From the NCBI GenBank assembly GCA_035362835.1, contig DAOSDY010000002.1:503692-567691 (forward strand): a stretch of DNA of 64,000 bases. The letters run 5' to 3'. This document shows positions 26,429-33,729 of the stretch, piece after piece (within the stretch, counting starts at the first letter, position 1; each line of letters starts with the position of its first letter). The notes under the pieces were generated by a model. It ran no database searches, was not told where the DNA came from, and saw nothing but the letters and a program-made list of their open reading frames with translations. The position numbers and the translations under genes were made by a program. The stretch comes from Melioribacteraceae bacterium (GTDB taxonomy: Bacteria; Bacteroidota; Ignavibacteria; Ignavibacteriales; Melioribacteraceae).

Positions 26429-28320
26429 AAGAATCCAAAGGCCTCAGGGTAAATTATCTTATTATTTTCCTTAGCGGCCTTGTTTTGCTAATTACCGGTA
26501 TTCTTGTATTTCTGCTCATAGTTCGAAATATTTATGGAAGCTATGAGATAAAAGAAATATTACCTACTAAGCAAAATCTTAAAGTCCTTTCCAGCGAGGA
26601 TAAAACCGGTAAAGCTGCAATACTTTATTCGAAATATACTGAGAATATGCTCCCTTCCGGCAGTACCTGGCTTAAAGATAACGTGGATACCTGGAAAAAA
26701 TTTGTCGGTAATTCGCGGATGACTTACGATGTTATTTCAGATCAGACAATCGAACTTGGCGAACATCTCGGATATAAAATTCTAATTCTTCCCGGATCCA
26801 AATCCTTAAGCGATAAACAATTAATTCAACTCAAAAAATATCTTGAGAATGGCGGAAGTCTCTTTGTATCCGGCGGACCGGCAACTTTTTCGGATGAAGG
26901 TAAATGGCGCGGATGGGATTTCTTTACCGAAGTTTTCGGTATGAAATTTAACAGGGAAATAAAACCGGAAGAGTTTTATAAAGTCCATACCTTAAGAGGT
27001 AATTTACCGATCACAGCTGAAATTCCAACCGGCTATGCTCTAAAAATTGCGACCTGGGACCGACCGATTTATGCCGAGGTACTTGAACCGAGAACAACTC
27101 AGGTTAGTTTCTGGTATGATTTCAGAAGTGAAGCCGGTCTTGTAAGGGAAGAAATATCTAAAAGCGCCGGTATTGCTTTCGGTACTTATGGTAAAGGCAG
27201 GTTTGTCTGGTATGGTTTTGAAATTAATTCTGTGCTGGGTGTTCAGAAAGATTATATTTTCTTCGAAAAGCTTTTTAATAATTCTATTAACTGGCTGACT
27301 TATCAACCGACAGCATTTATTAAAGACTGGCCTGCGCCGTACGATGGTGCAATGATATTTGTTCCTACGCTTACAGAAAATATTGGTAACGCATCCAATC
27401 TTACAGGCATCTTAAACTTTTCTCAATTCCCGGCTACTTTCTTTATTAATCCTGATCTTGGAGTCAAGTACCCAGGTTTATTAAAATCACTTGCATCCAA
27501 AGGTGAATTGGGAGCTATTATTGATATTGGTTTTCTCGAATCTCCGGAAGATACAATGAATAAACTCTTCAGCCGGGAGACTCAATTTTCGAATGTTACT
27601 TTCTCAAAAGATACGTTAAGTAAAATAACCGGAAAAGAGGTGAAAGCTATTATGCCTCTCTATGGTTATTATGATGATAATACACTTCAGGCGATGGCTG
27701 CAAGGAATATCGAATTTCTTCTGACTGATTCATTAACTGACCGTTCAGTTCCTGAAATAAGAATCCGTAATAATAAGCCGATTATGATAATTACCAAGAC
27801 TGCAAGGGACGATATCGAAATTGTAAAAAATTACGGCCTTACAAACACTGATTTCCAGAGATATACATATGAGGAGGATATTGATAGAATTCTGTTTGAA
27901 GGCGGACTTTACGTCTTTAAAGTTCATTCTGATCTCCAGCTGCAACAGCAATATGCTTCTGTAATCCGGGACGTTATGCGCTATGCAAGAAGCAAAAATA
28001 TGTGGATCCCCTCCTTGGCACAGTTAAAAGAATGGTGGAATAGAAGACAGGGAGTTGAGGTAAGATACGATACAAGAAGTAACAGGAGAATAGCAATCGA
28101 ATTTACTAATCCGAGCGATAAAATGACCGAAGAACTCGTTGTTCAGGTTAATTTGAATAAAAAGGTCAGAAACGTAAATGTTTCGTCGGATATTATTAAC
28201 ACTAAAATTCCACGATATGAAGTGAAAAACGATCGTCAGACTATTTATTTCTATATCGATAAAATGGAGCCGCACGAAACACGCTCTTTGCTAGTTGATT
28301 TCGATAATATCCAGTTATAA
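26419..28320 (+). CDS. membrane-anchored protein with GATase-like and degenerate NodB (polysaccharide deacetylase-like) domains
   Basis: 633 aa. GTG start at 26419 overlaps the previous gene; a GAGGTGGAGG stretch supplies the ribosome site. One membrane helix (12-35) anchors a periplasmic part. Residues about 63-295 look like a class I amidotransferase-like Rossmann domain (KILILPGSKSLSDKQLIQLKKYLENGGSLFVSGGP). Residues about 305-535 follow the NodB/CE4 barrel: PYDGAMIFVPTLTEN where TFDDG is expected, ELGAIIDIGF where the HxxxH metal motif is expected, and IMPLYGYYDDNTLQAM matching RxPYGxxxxxTL. The metal and catalytic Asp/His residues are therefore missing. A C-terminal beta domain (about 545-633) follows. 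PelA and PgaB also join deacetylase and second carbohydrate domains. This one is probably a polymer-binding pseudoenzyme, though distant active-site rewiring cannot be excluded. Confidence 0.65.
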   Translation: MEVKESKGLRVNYLIIFLSGLVLLITGILVFLLIVRNIYGSYEIKEILPTKQNLKVLSSEDKTGKAAILYSKYTENMLPSGSTWLKDNVDTWKKFVGNSRMTYDVISDQTIELGEHLGYKILILPGSKSLSDKQLIQLKKYLENGGSLFVSGGPATFSDEGKWRGWDFFTEVFGMKFNREIKPEEFYKVHTLRGNLPITAEIPTGYALKIATWDRPIYAEVLEPRTTQVSFWYDFRSEAGLVREEISKSAGIAFGTYGKGRFVWYGFEINSVLGVQKDYIFFEKLFNNSINWLTYQPTAFIKDWPAPYDGAMIFVPTLTENIGNASNLTGILNFSQFPATFFINPDLGVKYPGLLKSLASKGELGAIIDIGFLESPEDTMNKLFSRETQFSNVTFSKDTLSKITGKEVKAIMPLYGYYDDNTLQAMAARNIEFLLTDSLTDRSVPEIRIRNNKPIMIITKTARDDIEIVKNYGLTNTDFQRYTYEEDIDRILFEGGLYVFKVHSDLQLQQQYASVIRDVMRYARSKNMWIPSLAQLKEWWNRRQGVEVRYDTRSNRRIAIEFTNPSDKMTEELVVQVNLNKKVRNVNVSSDIINTKIPRYEVKNDRQTIYFYIDKMEPHETRSLLVDFDNIQL

Positions 28321-28499
28321 AAAAAAATATTGATTAGTTATTAATTGTCCGGATGATAAATATCAGAATTAATAAAAACTTCCAGCCGCGTTACTTCACA
28401 AAATCTGATTGCAAATTGTTTATCTGTGCGATTATTTCAATTACCTTTACATTAAAGTATTTCTTAACTTAACAAGCGGAAAAAGAATATTTAATACTG

Positions 28500-29741
28500 G
28501 TGAATGTGAAAAGATCCTTTAAAAAAATCATAATAGGATTTGCATTATTGTTAATTATCCTTAATGCAGGATGTGTTGAAAATCTGACGGATGTTCAGCA
28601 GGCTACAAATCCTACTATTGAAATCGGATCCCCGATTACAGGCGATACTGTAATGGTCGGCAATAATAATATTGTTTACCAGGCCGCTGATGGCTCGGGA
28701 GGACAAGGAATATCCTTTTATGAAATTTACCTTAACGGCGTATTTGTACAAAAGTTTCTGCAGAATACCGATGGTACTAATCCGTCGCTAATTCTAAATG
28801 TCGATTCAACTTTAATCGGTTCCAGGATCAAATATTTCGTAAAAGTCTACAACACAACAGGCAGATCAAAAGAAAGTAAAGTTCAGGAGAATATTTACGT
28901 AAAGGATAAAGTACCTAATACACCGCAGAATCTTTTTCTTACAAAAGTTAACGACTTTACAGTTAGTCTTTTATGGGATGATAAATCTTCCAACGAAACC
29001 GGATTTGAATTATGGAGAAAAGATGACGGCGCAGGAACCTACAGACGAATTAAAACTATGCCCACGAACACTATAAGTACAACAGACGGCGGGCTATCAG
29101 CATTTGTTGTTTATTATTATAAGGTCCGGGCTTTTAACAATTCAGGTTTTTCAGAATTCAGCAATGAAGTAAGTACATCCAATATTCCCGGAGGCCCCTG
29201 GAATCTTTCCGCAGAGGCAATCGGTGCAAGTTATATTAATCTAAAGTGGGTCGATTTTGCCGTTAACGAATCGGGATTTATTATTGAACGAACAGATCCT
29301 AATACTACTCAATTTAAACGCCTGGCAATTGTTCCTTCTAATACAGAAGAATATCAGGATATTGATATCGCCCCGAGTACCGGATATAAATACAGAGTTG
29401 CATATTTTACTAATACATCCGTAAGCGGCTTTTCAAATGAGGTCTCGGTTTCCAGTTACTATACTGATGTGTCCGGTCCCTCTAATTTAACTGCAACACT
29501 CGGCATCAACGTTGTAAATCTTAAATGGGATGATAACACTCCACTTGAAAAAGAGACGATCGTTGAGAGAAGAACAGGGAATGGTCCTTTCCAGGAACAT
29601 ATTAAACTGGCAGCGGATTCAAAATCGGCTACTGATATAAACGTTCAAAGAGGAATTACATATCAATATAGAGTAAGACAATCTTTGGGGACACGAACCT
29701 ACACTCCTTATTCCAATACTGTTACAATTCTGGTTCAGTGA
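28500..29741 (+). CDS. FN3-repeat lipoprotein
   Basis: Predicted lipoprotein of 413 aa. Hydrophobic signal (IIIGFALLLIILNAGC) with the lipid-anchoring Cys at residue 25. Residues about 36-135 form an Ig-like domain (PTIEIGSPITGDTVMVG...). Three FN3 domains follow at about 136-225, 228-318 and 322-413, each with the typical tyrosine-corner strand (YYKVRAFNNSGFSEFSNEV, YKYRVAYF, YQYRVRQ). No enzyme motif. It may bind the exported polymer or hold the exporter complex at the outer membrane; this is inferred from its place in the locus. The GTG start at 28500 is uncertain; a second GTG at 28506 is equally possible. The 179-base gap before it holds no visible gene. Confidence 0.7.
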   Translation: MNVKRSFKKIIIGFALLLIILNAGCVENLTDVQQATNPTIEIGSPITGDTVMVGNNNIVYQAADGSGGQGISFYEIYLNGVFVQKFLQNTDGTNPSLILNVDSTLIGSRIKYFVKVYNTTGRSKESKVQENIYVKDKVPNTPQNLFLTKVNDFTVSLLWDDKSSNETGFELWRKDDGAGTYRRIKTMPTNTISTTDGGLSAFVVYYYKVRAFNNSGFSEFSNEVSTSNIPGGPWNLSAEAIGASYINLKWVDFAVNESGFIIERTDPNTTQFKRLAIVPSNTEEYQDIDIAPSTGYKYRVAYFTNTSVSGFSNEVSVSSYYTDVSGPSNLTATLGINVVNLKWDDNTPLEKETIVERRTGNGPFQEHIKLAADSKSATDINVQRGITYQYRVRQSLGTRTYTPYSNTVTILVQ

Positions 29742-29756
29742 GAATGGATTACTGAT

Positions 29757-32700
29757 ATGGATGATCAGAAGAATATTAAAACTTCAGCCGGCAAGCAATT
29801 AGATCTACCGTGCATCATAATTGATAAATCCGGACGGATAATTGCGCTTAACGGTGATGTAAAAAAAATAATTCCTTCCGCACTTCCTCAGTTAAATTTC
29901 TTCGATCTATTCGACGAAAATAATCTCCTTACGCTGCAAAGAGTCTTCATAGATGCAAGGAAATATGATACTGCTGTAAAGGATATACTTGAAGTAAAAT
30001 CCGGTTCCGATAGCAAACAATATGAGGTCACATTTTCACCTCTAAAAAGTGAAAACAATATCTATTTTATTGTCTGTTTTTCTCTATTGACCGGGTCAAA
30101 AACCGACCAGGAAACCAAAAAGTTTATTATTGCTACTGCAGAAATTGAAAGATATACTTCCGATAAAAGAATTCTTTCAACTATTAATAAGATAAAACTT
30201 ACTTATCCCTTCACATTTATCGAGAAAGCTAAACTTCAGAAAGAGATAAACGAGATTGAGAATTTTTTCTGGGTTAAAGATCCGTCGGGCAAGTTTATTC
30301 TTATCAATGAATCTTATGCTAAAGCTCTCGGCTTTTCCTCTGCTCAGTTGGAAAACAAAAACGAAATCGATTTTCTTCCAAAGTATCTGATCCCGTTATA
30401 CAGGACCGTAGACCAGTATATTGGCGATACTTCGAATGCTTTGATATTGGACAGCTCATCATCCCCGATATCTCCTGATCTTAGAAAAGAGATTCAAATT
30501 ATTCAATTTCCTATATGCGACCTTGAAAATAAGACGGTTGCTATTATCGGATTTTCTCAACCTGTGGCAGAAAAAAACTTTAAGGACCCTGAATGCATTG
30601 ACAGGAATTTCATTAAAAATCTGCCTTTGGCACTGCTCTTTATTGATAACGAAAACAAAATAGCATCATACAGCACCGAATTAATGCAGTTATTGCTTAT
30701 TCCTGAACGCCAGGAATTTGTTAAGTCCAGCCTGAATAGATTGTTCGATAAATCCTTCACAAAAACTATTGAGGATTATACTTCCGACATTTCTAGAACC
30801 GATGAACTCGATTTCAATTATACATTTGAAGAGAAAGGGAAATTGACGGTTGAGGTTAATGTTCAGAAAATATTTGATAGCAATAACATTTATATCGGTG
30901 CAAAAATTCTCCTTAATCAGAAAAATGAAATTCAGATTCTCAATGAGAACAAGGCGCAGCTTTACGATTCGCTCATACACAATATTCCGGAAGCAATGTT
31001 TATTTATGACCTCGACAACCTTAAATTTCTGGAAGTAAACGATGCTGCTCTTAAACTCTACGGATACAAAAAATCGGAATTCCTCAATATGGATCTTACC
31101 GACCTTTATGCTCCCGAGGATATCCAGACTCTAATTCAGTCTTCAGATACAAAAACAGTTAATTCAGGTCCGTGGCGTCATAAAAGAAGTGATGGCTCTT
31201 CAATACTGGTTGAACTGACACGCACATCGGTTGAATATAAAGGCAAGAAAGGTCATCTTAATATTATTAAGAATGTATCGGAACGAATTGAAGAAAAAAA
31301 GAAAATTCAGTTACTCCAGTCGGTTTTCGATCATACTGCTGATCTTATAATTAATACGGATAAAGATGGATTTATATATTCCGTAAACGAACAAGTTTCT
31401 AAAAAACTTGGCTATTCGAAAAAAGATCTTGAATCTCGTCCTTTTATTTCGCTTGTCTCGGACGACGACAGGGCAAAAGTAAATAAGAATATTTTTCATT
31501 CAGGTTTACTTAAAACTATCTCACTCGAGCTCGAATTCAAAAAACCCTCGGGCACTCTCCTTAAAGCGATTGTAATTGCAACTCCAATTAAAGACTATAA
31601 CGGTGAAATAGAAAATTATTCCATTCTGATTAAACCGGTTGAAGATAAGCAGGAGAACGGCGACATTCAAAAACTTGAAAATGAAGCTGCCGATAAAATT
31701 GATGCACCGTTCCTCTCGCATATGTTTCATGAGCTTCTGACTCCAATAAATGTAATATTAGGGTTTGCGCAGGAACTCTGGGAGAGTATCGATAAACCGT
31801 CGGAGGAACAGAAGGAGGCAGTTGAAATAATAAAAGAGAACCAGAAACTTCTTCTTCAGATTATGGATAATGCCGTTGAATATTCAACTCTTCAGCAGAA
31901 AATTGTAAAGTTCAAACCTGAGCTTATTAAATTTGTTGACCTTCTCAATCCGCTCAAAGAGAATACAAAAAAATTGAGCGAGTCTAAAAAAGTAGAACTT
32001 GAATACGGTAAAATATCATCATCGCTCACTCTTGAAAGCGATAAACAGAAATTCATTTCTCTGGTAAGCCTTCTCATTAAAATTGGTATTCAAATTACAA
32101 AGGAAACTTCCATTTACCTTTCCGCTTTTAATTCTGATGAAAACAATATAGTGGTATCAATTAAGGATACCAAAAAAGCAATAACTCCGTATTTACTGAA
32201 AGGTTTCAATGATGTTTTCTCTGATGAAGAATCCGTAATAAGGAGAAATTATGGATTTTCAAGATTTTCCTTGCGACTAGCGAATAAACTTATAGAGCTT
32301 CTTTCGGCAAATAAATATATTGTTATGAAAGGGGATGAAGCTGTTGAGTTTGGATTTTCCTTCCCGGTCAAATTCAATATAAGCGAAAAATCGAATATTG
32401 AAGTCGAGAGTGTAAAAGCTGTGGAAACCGACCGGAAGTCTGCGGGAAAAACTCCGCTTCAGGATATCCCCGATAAGCCGGCGGCCACCGCTAAATTTAC
32501 CGAACTCGATCTTTCGCAACTTAATGTTTTGTACTTTGAAGACCAGGTAGATTCTCAGATACTCTTTAAGAACCAGATGAAAGACCTTAGGAGTATTGAG
32601 TTCGCCCCCAGTTTCGAGTCCGCTCTTCCTTTGTTAAAGACTAAACGTTTCGATGTGATAATAATGGATATTAACCTGCAAGGTGAGTATAACGGACTTG

Positions 32701-32882
32701 ATGCTCTCAGGATTATCCAGAAAATGCCGGGGCACAGGGATATACCGATTATCGCTTCAACTGCTTATACTCAGCCGGGTGCCAGGGAGAATTTTATGGC
32801 TGCCGGTTTTACTGAATTTTTAGCTAAACCGCTTCTTCGCGAGAAAGTTATTGACCTCTTAAGGAAGCTTCTTGTTAAGTAG
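29757..32882 (+). CDS. five-PAS hybrid sensor kinase with degenerate ATP-binding domain and receiver domain
   Basis: Cytoplasmic protein of 1041 aa with no membrane segment. Five PAS-like modules lie at about 15-110, 165-275, 285-390, 400-510 and 520-635. A HisKA dimerisation region follows at 645-715 with a plausible phospho-acceptor, His658 in FHELLTPINVIL. The HATPase region (about 725-880) is degraded: the N-box Asn is missing (LLIKIGIQIT), the G1 box reads DTKKAI instead of DTGxGI, and the G2 box reads YGFSRFSL without its glycines. A receiver domain (921-1040) keeps the acidic pair (YFEDQ), Asp971 (IIMDINL), the Thr (STAYT) and the Lys (LAKPL). It probably receives rather than makes phosphate. 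It follows the FN3 lipoprotein by 15 bases and precedes the MGMT gene by 15. Confidence 0.8.
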   Translation: MDDQKNIKTSAGKQLDLPCIIIDKSGRIIALNGDVKKIIPSALPQLNFFDLFDENNLLTLQRVFIDARKYDTAVKDILEVKSGSDSKQYEVTFSPLKSENNIYFIVCFSLLTGSKTDQETKKFIIATAEIERYTSDKRILSTINKIKLTYPFTFIEKAKLQKEINEIENFFWVKDPSGKFILINESYAKALGFSSAQLENKNEIDFLPKYLIPLYRTVDQYIGDTSNALILDSSSSPISPDLRKEIQIIQFPICDLENKTVAIIGFSQPVAEKNFKDPECIDRNFIKNLPLALLFIDNENKIASYSTELMQLLLIPERQEFVKSSLNRLFDKSFTKTIEDYTSDISRTDELDFNYTFEEKGKLTVEVNVQKIFDSNNIYIGAKILLNQKNEIQILNENKAQLYDSLIHNIPEAMFIYDLDNLKFLEVNDAALKLYGYKKSEFLNMDLTDLYAPEDIQTLIQSSDTKTVNSGPWRHKRSDGSSILVELTRTSVEYKGKKGHLNIIKNVSERIEEKKKIQLLQSVFDHTADLIINTDKDGFIYSVNEQVSKKLGYSKKDLESRPFISLVSDDDRAKVNKNIFHSGLLKTISLELEFKKPSGTLLKAIVIATPIKDYNGEIENYSILIKPVEDKQENGDIQKLENEAADKIDAPFLSHMFHELLTPINVILGFAQELWESIDKPSEEQKEAVEIIKENQKLLLQIMDNAVEYSTLQQKIVKFKPELIKFVDLLNPLKENTKKLSESKKVELEYGKISSSLTLESDKQKFISLVSLLIKIGIQITKETSIYLSAFNSDENNIVVSIKDTKKAITPYLLKGFNDVFSDEESVIRRNYGFSRFSLRLANKLIELLSANKYIVMKGDEAVEFGFSFPVKFNISEKSNIEVESVKAVETDRKSAGKTPLQDIPDKPAATAKFTELDLSQLNVLYFEDQVDSQILFKNQMKDLRSIEFAPSFESALPLLKTKRFDVIIMDINLQGEYNGLDALRIIQKMPGHRDIPIIASTAYTQPGARENFMAAGFTEFLAKPLLREKVIDLLRKLLVK

Positions 32883-32897
32883 ACAATATCCGGAATT

Positions 32898-33404
32898 ATG
32901 ACCGATTTATATTCACACCAGGACTTTATCGATTCACCTCTCGGAACAATCTGTATCCGTGCATCAGAAAGGGGTATTACAGATATAATTTTTTCTAGCG
33001 AACCGGCAGCAGATCTTCTATCAAAAAACAGGTTTATTAAAAAATGTAAATCTCAACTCCAGGAGTATTTTGAAGGGAAGAGAAAAGTTTTTGATTTGGA
33101 GATTGATTATTACGGGACGCAATTTCAAAAACTTGTCTGGCTTGAACTTTTAAAGATCAGGTTTGGATCATCGATATCATACTTAGCACTTGCATCCCGG
33201 TTGGGAAATAAAAATAAGATCCGCGCAGTTGCTAAAGCCAATTCGCAGAACCGTATAAGCATAATAGTCCCTTGTCACAGAATTATAGGTGCAAACGGGG
33301 AACTGGTTGGATATTCAGGCGGCTTATGGCGTAAAAAGTGGTTATTGGAACATGAAGAGAATATTGAACATAACAGAAAACAACTCTCTTTCTTTGAAAC
33401 GTGA
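32898..33404 (+). CDS. ogt: methylated-DNA--protein-cysteine methyltransferase (MGMT/Ogt)
   Basis: Suicide repair protein that moves a methyl group from O6-methylguanine or O4-methylthymine to its own Cys. The C-terminal ATase domain has the active-site block IIVPCHRIIGANGELVGYSGGLWRKKWLLEHE with acceptor Cys126, preceded by the DNA-binding helix region (SYLALASRLGNKNKIRAVAKANSQN). The N-terminal domain (about 1-80) is short and lacks the Ada metal-binding part. At 168 aa it is a standard single-function enzyme. It lies 15 bases behind the kinase gene, possibly by read-through rather than shared function. Confidence 0.93.
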   Translation: MTDLYSHQDFIDSPLGTICIRASERGITDIIFSSEPAADLLSKNRFIKKCKSQLQEYFEGKRKVFDLEIDYYGTQFQKLVWLELLKIRFGSSISYLALASRLGNKNKIRAVAKANSQNRISIIVPCHRIIGANGELVGYSGGLWRKKWLLEHEENIEHNRKQLSFFET

Positions 33405-33423
33405 TCTTTATCTGCATTGGGAT

Positions 33424-33454
33424 TTTGATTTTTAATCCATTTTATATAGATTTG
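33424..33454 (+). promoter_or_regulatory. promoter of tRNA-Phe
   Basis: TTTGAT at 33424-33429 and TAGATTTG at 33447-33454 (17-base spacer). This perfect TAnnTTTG sits 17 bases before the mature tRNA 5' end, good evidence that the element is the working promoter motif of this genome. Confidence 0.6.
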
Positions 33455-33471
33455 TCCCACTAAAAATTGAA

Positions 33472-33544
33472 GGGCAGATAGCTCAGTCGGTAGAGCAAAG
33501 GACTGAAAATCCTTGTGTCGGCGGTTCGATTCCGTCTCTGCCCA
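33472..33544 (+). tRNA. tRNA-Phe (GAA)
   Basis: Full cloverleaf. Acceptor stem GGGCAGA/TCTGCCC, D arm GCTC..GAGC, anticodon stem AAGGA/TCCTT with loop CTGAAAA (anticodon GAA), T arm GGCGG-TTCGATT-CCGTC and discriminator A. CCA is not encoded. It is followed directly by a terminator. Confidence 0.97.
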
Positions 33545-33545
33545 C

Positions 33546-33573
33546 AAAAGCGAGAATAGACTCTCGCTTTTTT
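33546..33573 (+). terminator. terminator of tRNA-Phe
   Basis: AAAAGCGAGA (33546-33555) pairs with TCTCGCTTTT (33562-33571), six-base loop, continuing into a T-rich stretch. Confidence 0.8.
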
Positions 33574-33703
33574 ATTTTTTAAAGAATATTCACGCATTTG
33601 ACCTTTAAAACAGAAGAAGTTTCGGTGGTTCGATGTAGTGAATCCAGCGAATATTAAATGCAGGTGTGTATTCAACACATTAAAGCTAGTATATTTTAAC
33701 ATA

Positions 33704-33729
33704 AGCCTGCAATCTGCGGGCTTTTTCTT
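33704..33729. terminator. hairpin at the end of the molybdenum hydroxylase operon
   Basis: AGCCTGC (33704-33710) with GCGGGCT (33716-33722), five-base loop, T-run TTTTTCTT on the plus strand. The orientation favours plus-strand transcripts, but it also overlaps the stop of the convergent gene. The stretch 33574-33703 shows no gene. Confidence 0.5.

Noticed and set aside
33600..33660. tRNA-like remnant (GGTGGTTCGAT) after tRNA-Phe, possible attachment site or degenerate second tRNA
   Set aside because: Only a T-loop-like word is present; no acceptor or anticodon stem can be paired, and no repeat of the tRNA 3' end or integrase is nearby.
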